Below are positions 37,275 through 49,544 of a DNA stretch of 64,000 nucleotides, piece after piece. A program made the position numbers and the translations under genes. The notes beneath the pieces were generated by a model, which searched no databases, was not told where the DNA came from, and saw only the letters and a list, made by a program, of their open reading frames with translations. This stretch comes from Kwoniella bestiolae CBS 10118 (Eukaryota > Basidiomycota > Tremellomycetes > Tremellales > Cryptococcaceae), in assembly GCF_000512585.2 (NCBI RefSeq), contig NC_089244.1, forward strand, positions 1,426,001-1,490,000, written 5' to 3'. The first letter of the stretch is position 1. Every line of letters begins with the position of its first letter.

Positions 37275-38157
37275 GATGGGTGGGTGTGGTGGGTTTAGTT
37301 GGATGAATGAACGAAGTAATGTAGATTGATTTGATTCGTTGGTGGAGAGGCTGTGTGGAGTGGACGAGAAGTCAAAGGATCAGGATTAGCTTGACGCGTT
37401 GTCAGGATAACATTGTCTTGTCATTCAATTGAATACTCACAGGGGATGGATGCTAATGATGCTAATGACCAATGAATCATCCAAGATGTTGATCGATGTC
37501 TGCACAAGAAAAAAGAACGGGAAGAAGAATTACTGGGTATTGGGTTTGTGTATGATTGAAAGAAGTGGAGAGTGGAGTAGAAACAAGAAACGATAGAAAT
37601 AGAGAAATAAGAAATAAGAAAAGGATGACGAAGATGTAATAATGTATCAATCAGAATCAGAAAAGAGGATGAACATTAAATGGTTGTACTACACTGTAGT
37701 ATGTGGTAGTATGAGAAGCGATCTGTGCACCGTACTCCATCACCATACAGTAACGTATCATACATATCATCATAGTGGAAATCCAGACTTATACAACGTG
37801 CTGCCTAGTAAAATCAAAAAAAGCTACACGCGTCTGATTATAGAGTAACTGATTTTCTCTGAATTTTACCCTAAAAGGTGAAAATGGATTGGCATTTTCA
37901 GGGTATATAACATAACATTTCAACGTAAACACTCTGCACTCCAATTCAGAATCATTACTAAATTGTAATGTACTACCCACCCTCAAACTTTGAATCGATG
38001 GTAGTAGTAATGTAGTCTATGTAGTACTCATCCACCAACATGATACACAACCTTGTTTCATCTACATGATACGTTATAGATAGCCAAAATTCACCCCTTG
38101 GCACATATACGCATTTCAGATGGCTGACCCATGCATTGAGCACTACCAACATAGCAT
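37275..38157. other. intergenic region upstream of the homeodomain gene
   Basis: This 883-bp non-coding stretch holds the homeodomain promoter and leader, with an A/G-rich run of AGAAATA units near 37580-37625. The 3' end of the ATPase gene lies on the right. No gene is supported. Confidence 0.4.
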
Positions 38158-41043
38158 CTACACTAACCTATCCTCCTCATCATCATCCTCCGAGGCGGGC
38201 ACAAAACTATCACCCAGCCCTACAACCTCCCATACCCCCTTACCATCAATCTTATCAAACGTCACCTTGAAAGGTTCCTTGACAGTCAGTTCACTCTGTC
38301 GATGAAGACCTGTGCGAATGATACAATCCCGTAGTTAGCGGGAATTTCTCAAAAAAATCTATGTATAGGCACGCAAAGACAAGGGGAGCTCGAGCGTGGG
38401 TAGTTTGCCCCATTGAAAACAAGACTCACCTTCGATCTGATCAACACGATCACGCGTAGTATCTAGATCATCATCAAAATTCTCTTCGGATACGACCTGT
38501 TGAGCTGCTCTCAACAATAACAATGAGTCCGGTCTGACGTGGTGGTTGAGCTGCCGGGGAGAGGGAAAATCAGTACAGACATCTCTTTATCGGTATCAAC
38601 GCGTCACTTACATCTATAGACACAACCTACAAACGCGATACATGATAGTCAGCGAAGTATCAACAGAATCCGCGATTAATGACGAATAGCTCACATGGTA
38701 ATGATCAAGCTCATTCAAGAAATCAGTCCTCGTCATGATCCTCCTGGCAGCTTCATACGTAACATAAGGCAGGTGAATATCCGCACTGGACGGTTCCTTC
38801 GCAGGCGGAGTGACGTTCACACTGCTATTCGAGGTTTCGCTCTCTGGCGACTCCACAGCAAGTGGGAGGTCATTGTCTATAGGGGAGGTCGTGATCTCTG
38901 GTTCAACAAGCGGGTAAGGGGAAAGAGGTGGGATCATCTTGGAAAGATGGCGAAGGAGTAACCATGAACAGCTATCTCATACAGTCAATCAGCTCATGCT
39001 ATTTATGTAGATAGGTCTGCTCACCTCGCCCATCTGTTTAATCATCGTCGGTGAAAATGGTCAGCTACAATCTTCTGCATGGACGCTGAAAAGGTAGAAT
39101 ACTGACTTTTGCTCGTCCCTGTTGATGGATGAATCAGCAAATCGATCATACTCATACAGCTCAAGCACTCACATCACATCATCATCGTGTTCAGGGATCA
39201 AACCGATCCTGCAAATTCTATATCAGCTGCGCATTCTTATACCGTACCATTTATCTCACTTTGACAACAACCATTGCTTCTCTCCCTCAATCATCGATTC
39301 CGCCTCCTCTATTCAGCAAATGACGTCAGCTGCAACCGCACTTATCGCAGAAATCATCTAGCTCACCCAGCATGTTATCCGCCCTAGCCACTCTAGCGAG
39401 ATAACTCGTTCTCCCGCCCACAAGCTCATACACTCTCTTCAGCACATCATCCTCTTCTACAGGTCTCTGTAAACCCCTATTAGTCAACGCTTGTACTCGC
39501 AGATGTCGGAGAGCCTTGAGGGATTCCGAGGCTGACAAGTCGTATACGCTGAGGATGCGCATTCGGGATGCATTCTTCTTCATCAGATCGAGGCACCCTT
39601 TGTCATTTCACATCTCATTAGCCTAATTATTGTATGGAGAAAGATGGATTTAGGACTCACAGAAATCATCAGTTGAGAAGATCATGGTCAGAATGCCCTA
39701 TATTGTGATCTTTTCAGCTCAATTGCAGGGATGGTATATTGGACTACACAGCTGAGCTTACCCCTTCAGCCCATGCTTCCGCCCTCTGCTGCAATTGATG
39801 GAGCAGCCCATGACCTTCAGGTGTGTTAGGGAACAAGTGGATGTCTGGAATTATCATTGAAGATTATCAGCTGAGCTCCACCACAATCCAGCAAATTCTA
39901 TAGAGCTTAACATGAAGTCCACGCACTGTTGAAAGCCATGACAAGCGGCCTCTTATTCTTCCTTGCATACCTCAGCGCGACCTTCTCCAGCTTATTAAGC
40001 GCCCGTTCAACGTCCAATGCGGGCCCACCATTCCTAGGGTCAGCTCGGGAGAATAGGGATCCTTGCCAGTCTTCGTAAAAATCGAAGTCCAGGGCTTTAC
40101 CGAGACGTAATCTGAACACTTCGAGATCGGGGTGGGCTACGATCCAAGCGATTATAAGCGTTTCACCTAGATGAAGATTATGAGCAGAAGGGAAGCAAAG
40201 ATGACACACCTTCGCAGAATGATACACCATCTGCATTAATTTTACGCATCGCGCTAATGATTTCGATTCAGTCAGCTGTCTGTCAATCTAGTCGCACCAG
40301 TATTATCAGCTCAGCTAACTCAAGTATCATCGTCCCCTTTCCAGTGCCCTTTGAACCTATCACAAGGTAATACCCTCCCTTCTCCTCACCACCTACTATC
40401 CTATCGATAAGCGGCTGTTCCCTCCGATGTATATGAGAGGAGTTGGGCGCATGCAACGTCGACAATTCTAGTGCTGGGTCCTGTACACGATGTCTCGCTT
40501 CAGCTTCATGCCCCACACTCTCATTGAAAAGATATCACAAGCCAGACTCAATTTTAAACTCACATAACCAGGTTCAAAAGCTCTTCCAATCTGCCCTCAT
40601 CATTAGCTGATCCAACCCCAAACCCAGATCAGAGTACTAGATAAGCTCACCCTATGCAGCACATGAGCCTTGTACCACTCCAAATAGCCCACCCCCGCCG
40701 CAAACACCATCCCAAGCCCCACAACAGTAGTCAGCGCAGCCTGGAAGGATGCGCTCGAAGACCATTGTTTCCAGAATGACTCTTTGTCTGCTTTTCCTCT
40801 GGGCGAATTCGACGTGAGATTATCGGAGGGACCAACGGGAGGTTGAGGGACAGGTGGGTTGGGCCATTGGGGGATATCGAGTCTTCTGGGGGTGGTTGAG
40901 ATACTTCGGATAAGCGCGGTTGAGCATGAAGAATGAAAGAGAAAGGAATGGTTGGGAAGTGGTGTTAAACGAATGTTGAAGCTGGTGGTTGGTTTCGCCG
41001 ATAGACGAGGTCCGGCTAGCTTGAAGGCATTGTGTCGAAGCAT
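38158..41043 (-). CDS. mitochondrial P-loop ATPase with unusual Walker motifs
   Basis: Probably an inner-membrane-anchored ATPase of unknown function. The start at 41043 (MLRHNAFKLAGPRLSAKP) opens a basic, Ser/Arg-rich presequence ending near SISTTPRRL. One membrane segment follows, ALTTVVGLGMVFAAGVGYLEW. The nucleotide site is GGYYLVIGSKGTGKGTMILE. The strand where Walker B is expected reads RPLVMAFNNIHLFP after splicing at an AAC-A/GTGCGT donor, with no acidic pair. ILTMIFSTDDF fits a sensor strand. The C-terminal half has LSASESLKALRHLRVQAL, GGRTSYLARVARADNML and MIESEKQWLLSKIGLI, then a likely winged-helix region to the acidic end DDDEEDRLV. About 11 short exons. This pattern recalls fungal AAA-like proteins with a C-terminal winged helix; I do not know the function. 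A start at 41109 would add 22 residues. Confidence 0.7.
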
Positions 41044-41379
41044 TGTAGCTGGGCTGAGGGCTGGCCTCCTCCTGAGAGAGTGTCTTATATACCAATGCTG
41101 AGCTTGCACGGTATAGCGAGGTAGGATATATCACTGGGTGGGAATTCGAAAGTCGATAGCTATTTATTTACGCCAAGCAAGGTGGACCTGCACTGCGGAG
41201 ACCCCACAATGCGATGGGACCAGATTTGTACCCATATTTTACGAGTGGATAAATGCAAATTGATGATATGATGATATCGATGATGCATATATGCTAATGA
41301 GAGTGATACAACAGACAACAGACAAATCTAATGAGCAATACAACCATACAATCAACAATTCAGAATGCACTCGTACAAT
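41044..41379. other. intergenic region between the ATPase and POLK genes
   Basis: This 336-bp gap holds the promoter of the ATPase gene and the 3' end of POLK. Repeated GATGATAT units occur near 41262-41285. No gene is seen. Confidence 0.4.
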
Positions 41380-44323
41380 TCAACTCTTCTTCAGCCAATC
41401 CAACATTGTCCCTTTCACATCTCTGCCCTTCTTCGCAGTACTCTTTCCATCTGTCCTTGCTTTCTTCGCCGCCGGAGACTTCTTACTAGCTTCACTAATA
41501 GCGTCCCTATTCAAACACCAATCTATATGCTCATTCAATCCTATGTTCGAAGTACCGGGTCCCAAAGCCTTATTACATATTGGACACACCGGTCCAAGTA
41601 GATGCGTTTCCGACAACTTGCGTTTACCAAACATCGAAGTTGGAGGTGGAGTGCCTATATCACTCGGTAATGGCGAATCAACATTATCACTATCGTCCGC
41701 CGTCATATCCATCACTTCCGCTTCGTCCTCCCGTTCCATCCTCATCAGCTCGGTATCGTCATCGGCGTCGATAATTATTGGTGTGGTAGAACGGGAATTT
41801 CCTGCTTCGGTCGAGGCAGGGCGTTTCTTGCTGGGCGATGTAAAGAACTGAGATCATCCATGTTAGTCGGCCATGGATTTTTGTGGATTTCAGCAGTGTT
41901 GGACATACCCCTTTGATCCCTCTATCTGCTATGGTCAGATCTTTCAACGTGGATAATCGTATTCCCAACAGTCGTATTCGAACGGGCAGTTCCCTCTTCA
42001 TCAATTCTAGGGCTATCGGCAGGATATCTTTACTGGTCGATATATACTTGCCGACTGATTTGGCTCGAGTTTTGTCTGATCCACCATATCAGTAGCTATC
42101 CCATTCAAGGTGACCAGCAAACTCACTTTCGTATGTATGAAGCTGTGAGCAAATACAATATCAGCAATCATCAAGCGATTATTGCCTTCGTCCGACATGT
42201 TCACTCACTTTGTACTTCACAGTGACAGTCTTTCCAGAGTACTGCAACCTCTCCAGATCTTTCTCAAGCTCTTCGGCAATGCTCGTAAGCTCGTTGAGGA
42301 TATCCTCGTCGTCTGTCTTGTCGCGAAATGTCCTGTTTACAGTGTATAAGCTTTTGTCATCAATGTATGGGTAATAACTCACCTTTCAACCCCAACACTC
42401 TTACGCTCCTCTCTCTTACCGGGAGCGACGTTATTATCCGCTATTCCCAGATATGCCTTGCTGCATCACGGTATCAGCGTTTGAAAGGCGTCACCAGAGG
42501 AACAACCTTGACTTACCATAACCCGCGGAACCCGAACCAATGGTCCATGACCAGCAGCTCGGCTCGATGAGTAAATATATCACCGCATGTCTGGCATGGC
42601 ACCCGTTAGTTAGAGTGACCAGAGCACAGAGAACGGGGCGAGCTCACTTCTACACCTAACCCTTCCAAACACCTCTCCGTCACTCTGCCAAATCCCGGTA
42701 TCTTCCTATCAATCCCGGTGCATCAGCCCTTTCAATGTCAATTCTGGTGGACGATCGAGCTTACCTGACCGGTAAATCCCTCATGAACTTGGTTATGACC
42801 GTTCTCTCAAATTCCATTTCATACTGTCCATTGGGTTTATTCTTGTCGGAGCATATCTTAGCTAACATCCTATTAGGTGCAATACCAGCCGACATGGTAA
42901 GTTGGGTCTTGGCTTCTACTTCTGCTCGCATTTGAGATACTACTTCTGCAGCTGTCATGTCGTTGGCGTTCATATAGGGTGTGATGCTGCAAGAACGAAA
43001 ATATCAGCTTAAGCTCATTGACAAAGCAATCGTAACGTACTTCAGGTAACCTTCATCCAAACTCGCCATCATCAGGTTCTCGTCGTACTACCCAACCCAT
43101 TATTCATTAATAGACTTTCTGTATCCTCGTCCAGGAGGTACCAGCTCACCTGGAGAAGAACTTCCCGTACGGATTTGGATGCAGCAATGTACAAATCAAA
43201 GTGCATTTCAGTACTAATGCGAATTGCAGTTGTCAGATACCATATCTACATTCGACAGAGAGAATATCTCACAAGATGATATGTGGACATAGCTTCTTAG
43301 CTATGAACCCAGCCATACCAGATCGGCAACCGTATTTTCTAGCTTCGTACTACCGGTCACATCAGGATAAATTCGATCAAGGTCATACGTCTTCATGAGG
43401 GTATGGACCCACCGAAGCTGTCGTCAAGACCCCACGACCCACTCCGAAAGCCTTTCCTTTCAATGTTGGATCTCGCTGTACCTCTACCGCAGCGTACTGT
43501 GCCGGGCTCGTCATCAGCTTAGGTACATCTGCAGATCCACATGGAGAAGCTGACTCACAAAAGCATCCATATCACAGTGAACTATAGTCTGAGACAAGTC
43601 CCTAGTGGCTTCTACCTCGATGAGCTACACAGATAATTAGCCATTGACAGCGAGGTAATGCATGTACAGACACTCGCTATTCGCTCAGCCTCGCTCTCTA
43701 ATTTAGGTATATTCGCCATCTTCATCAATTCGTCCCGCTATGAAGGCCCTAAATGTAAGCTGATAGGATCATTGCACGGGACGATCAGCTGAACATACCT
43801 TTGCTTGATACCATTCTATTTTCTCGGTAAGCTCTTTATCCTTCCTAACTTGGTTTAGGTAGTATCTGAGAGGGTGCTTGATCAGTCTGAGGTTGCCTCA
43901 GCGGTATTTCGCTACACGTACTTTGAGCCCTGTGAGTAGAACCGCGTATCAGTAGTCGATCATAGTCTGCCAGCAGCCTACACTACGATGGATACAGTTG
44001 CTCACCTTTGAAGCCTCTGCAATGATCCTGTTGATATCTGCATGATATATCAGCTAATTTCAAGTGCGATGGCTTGAAGGAAGCTGACCTGTCTGATCTC
44101 GCATCAATCCTGTTCACAAAACCTATCGTCAGTACATATGCATGGCATTAGACCTAGTTCAAGGAGCAGTAAACCTACCAGCTTTTCCCACACTCGGACC
44201 AGCCAAACTCCTCTCGAAGCTCCTCTGCCTAGCTTCAGCAGCGGCTACCGCAGCTTTATCATCCTCTGTCATCTCCTGTATAGCCTTGCCTTTATCCTCT
44301 GTTGGAGAAGGAAGAGGCGGCAT
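41380..44323 (-). CDS. POLK: DNA polymerase kappa (Y-family, translesion) with UBZ finger
   Basis: A translesion polymerase that bypasses minor-groove adducts in the nucleus. The N-terminal helix region KELTEKIEWYQAKRDELMKMA precedes the core and is specific to pol kappa and DinB relatives. Catalytic motifs: IVHCDMDAFYAAVE (first metal Asp) and MMASLDEGYLNI (Asp-Glu pair). Fingers and palm are shown by KAFGVG, TASYEARKYGCRSGM, TMSAGIAPNRMLAKICSDKNKPNGQY, and the KIPGFGRVTERCLEGLG helix-hairpin-helix. The little finger has SVGVERTFRD and RIRLLGIRLSTLKDL. The C-terminus carries one UBZ-type finger, CPICN...LNEHIDWC, and ends KGTMLDWLKKS, resembling a degenerate PCNA-interaction box. About 13 short exons. 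The start at 44323 (MPPLPSPTEDKGKA) is the first Met of the exon. It is divergent from the carrier gene. Confidence 0.93.
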
Positions 44324-44668
44324 GGTGTGTCATATGTGGGTCATTGAAGGGAATTTGCTTATGGATAGAAGAGGGAGAAGGAGAGGGATGAATAATTGTT
44401 ATTGATGTAATTTATGTCTGATTAGATTCCGACGCGTGGTGGTGTTGGTGATCGATCATTCATCCATATATACAGTCTAGTTTAGTCAACCCCCCGGTTA
44501 TATGGCTGAGACCGGTATGAACACGCATTATCATGGTGGGGGTATATGCTTCTTAGTTATCTTGCTTCCATCCCAACTACCCTGCTTTCAATCTCTCTCC
44601 TAGATACATCCGTATCTACCTGTAGCACCTGTAGCATCCCTAGCAACTAGCCTGTATCGACACTCAAG
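44324..44668. promoter_or_regulatory. divergent promoter region between POLK and the carrier gene
   Basis: This 345-bp gap lies between two divergent starts. No recognised operator or gene is visible. Confidence 0.4.
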
Positions 44669-45915
44669 ATGAACTCGACTCTTCCCCCTTTCCTCCAAGC
44701 TACCTCCGGAGCATTAGGGTGAGTCAACGGACATCGCCCATCCAGCGAATCACGAAGCTCACCATTGAATCATGTAGCTCGGCAGTAGGCAATGCTATAG
44801 TTTATCCGCTCGACCTAGCTACCACTCGAATGCAGAACAATGCCAGGAAACCCCATCATGAGCGATGTAAGTGGTCTCACAGCTGGTATAACTTATCCGA
44901 GCGACATTTGCCCTAATCCTCTAAATCAGTTCTACAAGCTGATATTCTCAATCTCCGTCATCGAACACAGTGAATCTACGAGACACCCTCACCCACCTCC
45001 TCTCACAGAACCACTACCTCTCCAACATCTACTCGGGTATATCAGCCGACACGCTCTCCACCCTCCTATCCAACTTCATCTACTTCTACAGCTACACCTC
45101 CCTCCAAAAGGGCCTACATGTATGGCATACCCGACATCCCTCTTTACCCTCTACGGCGCAGCATGGAAGTGTATCCTCCTCTCCAGCAGGAATCGGAGGT
45201 ATGGCCTCGAAGGCTTCAGAAATCTTACCTCGCCCTGCCAAACCCAGTGCATTGGAGGAACTGTTGATTGGTGTGATCAGCGGATTGATCTCCAAGGGAA
45301 TTACACTGCCCATCTCGACGGTCTGTGTGAGACAGCAGATCGAGAATGACTCGGAAGACGAGAAGAAGGATCTCAGTCTGGTAGAGACATTATCAACGAT
45401 ATACAACGAAACGGGCATTGAAGGATTATTCTCAGGACTGAAACCTACCATCCCTCTAACACTCTTACCATCCTTGACACTATACATCCACTCGGTCCTC
45501 GTCCGTTTGCTCTTACCCGCACGTCATCGTACCCACCCTCCAGCAAGTCTCACATTCCTCTTGGGTGCGCTGTCCAACGCTCTGGCGACTATACCGTTAT
45601 ACCCGCTGGTACTGATCAAAGTGTTGAGTCAGTCTGGAAGGGATAAGGGGAAGAACAAACATAAATTGGGTATGTTGGAGACGTTGATCAAGATTATCAA
45701 GCGAGGTGGGATCAGGACGTTGTATACTGGGTTGGAAGGGCAGTTGGTGAAAGGGGTGGTACAGCAGGGTGTGATGATGTTGGTCAAGCAGAGGTGAGCT
45801 ACACGCCATTGGATAAACATGGAAGACATGGCTGATATTCCATGGTTTTTGACGTAGAGTCGAACAAGGAGTCATCAGAGCTTATAGAGCTCGCTCTCAT
45901 GCGGCAACAGCCTAG
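44669..45915 (+). CDS. ANT1: peroxisomal adenine-nucleotide carrier (mitochondrial carrier family)
   Basis: Likely exchanges ATP for AMP across the peroxisome membrane to support fatty-acid activation. Four exons (44669-44718, 44778-44866, 44971-45793, 45858-45915) give 339 residues. Three carrier repeats can be traced by their signature helices: AIVYPLDLATTRMQN, then GITLPISTVCVRQQI, then ATIPLYPLVLIKVLSQS. Matching second helices are IYSGISADTLSTLLSNFIYFYSY, GLFSGLKPTIPLTLLPSLTLYI and LYTGLEGQLVKGVVQQGVMML. The FIYFYSYT helix is typical of peroxisomal PMP47/Ant1 rather than inner-membrane carriers. The second intron (44867-44970) has an internal open frame that is not coding. Subcellular location is inferred from family resemblance. 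Confidence 0.82.
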
Positions 45916-46260
45916 ACAACAACAATCATCCTCGTTCGACTGACTCCACCATGCGCAACCTGTCCTTGATCACAGTCCCATCTTCCCTATACTCTGTGTC
46001 CTACCTGGTTATTTCCACCAAGGTCGTGCACTAGTTTGTCTCTTCAATATAGTCCTTTGTTTCTTGTATGATATCCAATTTAATAGCTTGTACTCAATGA
46101 CTGAATCTAGCCGGTGTAGTTGTCCCATGTAAAATCCTAGCATCATGCAACATGAACCTGTACCATACTTCCTCATTCCCTGGACCGATTCAACAGCCTA
46201 AGCCTGAATGTTATAAGTTTTGCATGATGATCCCTCTACAAAATAACAATACTCCTTTGT
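45916..46260. other. convergent 3' intergenic region
   Basis: This 345-bp stretch lies between two convergent stops. It is pyrimidine- and AT-rich, as expected for two 3' untranslated regions. Nothing else is seen. Confidence 0.4.
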
Positions 46261-48046
46261 CTATAAGTTGAGCTCATCGCTGCGAACACATAATTTCATC
46301 AGCAAACAAACGGGCATTGACATTGTTTGGCGAGAGATCAATCACTCACGCATATGGCAAGACATTCACGTTTCCAACAGCAACAACGGTAGGCTTGGCC
46401 TTGAGTAGCTCGGAAGCGGCCTATTGAAGCATAGTCAGTTGGTCGTCCTAATCTTGTATGTATTTCAAGGGAGAGTGCCAACTCACCTTGGAGACGGAAG
46501 AAGCGGAGACACCAGAGAATGATTCCGACTTGACTTCACCACCAGCGAAGAGCTATACATGACATGTCAGCTGAAAACCCATCGCAGAAAACTCTTTCGA
46601 AAGGGAAAATTACTCACAGCAGGACCAACGTTAGCGATGAGACCCTCAAGAGTCTCCGAAGCGGTAGCATCAGCGAAAGTAGCCTTGGCAACTGCCCTCT
46701 TGACCTCCTCGTCCTTGGCACCTGAACCGGCAGATTTGATGATCTGGGCGACTTCCTTGGCGAGACCGGTGAGTTGAGGGGAGGTAGGAGCAGAGACGAC
46801 GACACCGAAGAGGGCGGCATCAGAGTAAGGGAGGAGGAAGGCTTTGGCGGAACCACCTGGTACTTTGTCGGCAGCCTGGGCTAAGGGGGAGGTACCGGGA
46901 GTCCACTTGAGCGAAGATTCACCGCCTAACAATTGTTTCAATACCTTCAATTCGGGGGTGGCGGGCGAAGTGGAACCGTAGGCGATCACAAGGGTAGGTT
47001 GGGCAGTAGGGGGAGCATGGATATCAAGTGGGATTCGGGCTTCACCACCGTAGTACGATGTCTTGGAGGTGTTCAATCCTGATGATCCGGGTTGAGATGA
47101 TCCTGAACCGAATGCGGCACCGACAACTTGCGATAACGATTCTGTTGAGATACCGGAACCGATCACAGCTACGTTGGATTTGGAGAAGGCACCTTGAGCG
47201 TATGATTTGACGTCGTCGATGGTTACTGGGTAGTGGGGGGAGGCGTAGAGGGAGTTACCCAATCCCTTTCGGAAAGCGAGGTTGTGCGCTACGTCAAGAG
47301 CAAGGGCGGCGGGAGATGATTGAGCTGAGACGGCTTCGCTTTGGACGACGGGGAGGACAAGCTCTTTGAGCTCGTGGTTGTAGAAGTGGGATGAGGAGAG
47401 GACAGAGGTGAGGACTTGAAGGAAGTGTTCCCTGTAATATGCCGCGATCAGCTATCCACGGTGAGAGAGATTGAGAGCCAGCTTTCCAGACTTCTATGAA
47501 CTCACTCGTCGCCACGTAGGAATTCGGCAGTGAGGAAGATGTGTTCTCTTGAGAGAGCACTGGACAAGACACCACCGTATAACTCTGCTTCTCTAACTGT
47601 CTTCAAGGATGAACCGTTGGCGGTAGCCTATATGTCGAGAAACCAATTAGCACGCTACCCCTCTGTTTCCCTTTGACAGGTCGTCATTCTTCCACATCCT
47701 GCTCCATCACAGACCCAAACCCGCTTCATATTGCAATTTCCCAGAGTCCCGTCTAATCCCTTCAACTAATCCACTTTCATCTCCTCCGTTTGTTGAAACA
47801 CAGAACACACCAACCCACCTTGAAAGCAAAGTTCTTCAAAACATGAGCCACACCAGGGGTACTCTCAAACCTCGAACCAGCCTTGATAGCCACCGTCAAA
47901 CTTGAAGTTGCTGCTGGCCCCTTGTTCTCAAACCCGATCACACTAACACCACCCGCCGAGGAAGCCTTGGAGGAGACTGATCTCCTGAAAGCTGTTTTGA
48001 GGGCCGAGGCTGATTGACCCTTGGGTAATTTTGCGAGGGAGTACAT
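46261..48046 (-). CDS. QCR2: ubiquinol-cytochrome c reductase core protein 2
   Basis: A core subunit of respiratory complex III, related to mitochondrial processing peptidase but inactive. The start at 48046 opens a presequence MYSLAKLPKGQSASALKTAFRRSVSS. The first M16-type lobe has VTIDDVKSYAQGAF later in the chain, and near the N-terminus SSLTVAIKAGSRFESTPGVAHVLKNFAFK, where the zinc-binding HxxEH of active peptidases is missing. SREHIFLTAEFLRGDE, LALDVAHNLAFRKGLGNSLYAS, SGGEARIPLD-like and LKQLLGGESSLKW segments follow core 2 order. The last exons give LFAGGEVKSESFSGVSASSVSK and a tiny final exon encoding DELNL. Five or six introns. About 450 residues. Confidence 0.88.
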
Positions 48047-48394
48047 CGGGAAGTGAGGGGGGGTGATGGGTGATGATGAGGGATATACGATATGAAGGAG
48101 AGTAGACTATATAACTAGATGTCAATATGTTCAAGATGCCACCATGCATAGTGATCATCTCATCTCCATAGTGCCATGGCCAATCCCAATCCTCGAATTC
48201 GGAACTGAACGGTATTAAATTGAAAACACCGATGCCATACAATCGGAATTACCAACGTGTGGCACTTGTCAACGTCATGTTTACAGAATGACGATCGTTT
48301 GTTTTGGTGGAGGTGATTCAACCTACTTGATGTTGCAGCTATGTAGCTCTAGCATACATCCGTACCATTCAACATGCAGGATATATAGATCACA
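48047..48394. promoter_or_regulatory. divergent promoter region between QCR2 and the GRF-finger gene
   Basis: This 348-bp gap lies between divergent starts. No operator is recognised and the open frames across it are short. Confidence 0.4.
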
Positions 48395-49544
48395 ATGGCA
48401 TCGAGAACAAGGACAACAACGAGTACGAGGACGCACAACCCAACCAGAACTCAGATACAGCCTGGAACACCTGTAGATGACTCGAGAGATGTGAAATGCA
48501 CTGTAAATCGAATCCATCACCTTCACCTGCTTTGATGGTAACACAGCTAATCCTCATACGGTCTATAGGGCCATCAGATGAGCTGTCCAAAGCTCAGAGC
48601 CGGTCCGACGACGAAGAACGCAGGAAGGTGAGCTAATTATTTACTGATATTATCATTACCAAGCTCATGATGCCATCGCTAGAGCATTCTATTGCTGTCC
48701 CTTACCTAGGGATGATCCAGGTCGCTGCAAATTCTTCAAATGGCATGACGAGCTATTCCCCCTTCCCGGATCTTCCGGTCAAGGGATCGGAGCTGGTCCA
48801 TCGACACCTTCTGGATCGACTCGTGCTTCTCAGTTGGTACAAAGGACGAACCAGACGCTTGGTCAATCACCCGCAGCTCGATATGGTCGTCCGGCAGGTC
48901 CATCGTCAAATGCGTCGACAGTCAACACAAATAGAAACAACGCATCTCGTCATCAGGAAGCGGTACTGATCAGCGATGATGACGACGAGCCGGAAGACGA
49001 GATGGAAGAGATTGATTGGGATAAGGTGGACGCAGAGGAGATTGAACGTGAGGCTATAGCGAGTACACCCGCGTCTTCACAACCTACTGCGAGCCAGCAG
49101 ACACCATCCTCAATCACGCCAAGTAAGGGTATATCATTCAATGATAGGCTGAAAAATGCTGTAGATGATGGATTGGGAAAGAGGAGAAGAGAAGAAGAGG
49201 ATTCACAGGAGGTTGATAGGACGCCCAAGCGGGCTGCTAATGATGTAAGTCATAGACCAACCCTCACACTCTGATATATACATTTAATTGACGACATTCA
49301 TGATGATACATAGCCAAATCCGTTCTTATCTTCACCTACTACCCCCCGCTCACCTCCCCATTCGATCCTCTCCCCCACACTCTCCTCCCTCGAGCAGCTG
49401 TCGGAGCACCTTCATCATCAAGATAGGTTACTTCGCGCTGCCGAGCAAATGAAAAAGGGAATGAGGACAACCATCAAAACCTTGCAGGAGAGGAACAAGG
49501 AGCTGGAAGATAGAGTGGAAGAATTGGAGAAACGCTTGGGCTAG
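48395..49544 (+). CDS. GRF-type zinc-finger protein with C-terminal coiled coil
   Basis: Function unknown. Four exons (48395-48502, 48569-48627, 48683-49244, 49314-49544) give 319 residues. Splicing assembles one GRF zinc finger at about residues 34-76: KCTGHQMSCPKLRAGPTTKN, then GRAFYCCPLPRDDPGRCKFF and KWHDELF. Such fingers bind single-stranded DNA or RNA in topoisomerase III alpha, APE2 and NEIL3. The finger is split over three exons. A Ser/Pro/Thr linker follows, then an acidic VLISDDDDEPEDEMEEIDWD stretch, basic GKRRREEED and PKRAAND, and a C-terminal helix from LEQLSEHLHHQ to NKELEDRVEELEKRLG that should form a coiled coil. No catalytic domain is present. The VLISDDDDE-type patch resembles a SUMO-interacting motif, which is only suggestive. 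Confidence 0.75.

Noticed and set aside
44840..45349. Second frame overlapping the carrier gene
   Set aside because: It runs through the intron at 44867-44970 and lacks the carrier signatures found in the chosen frame.
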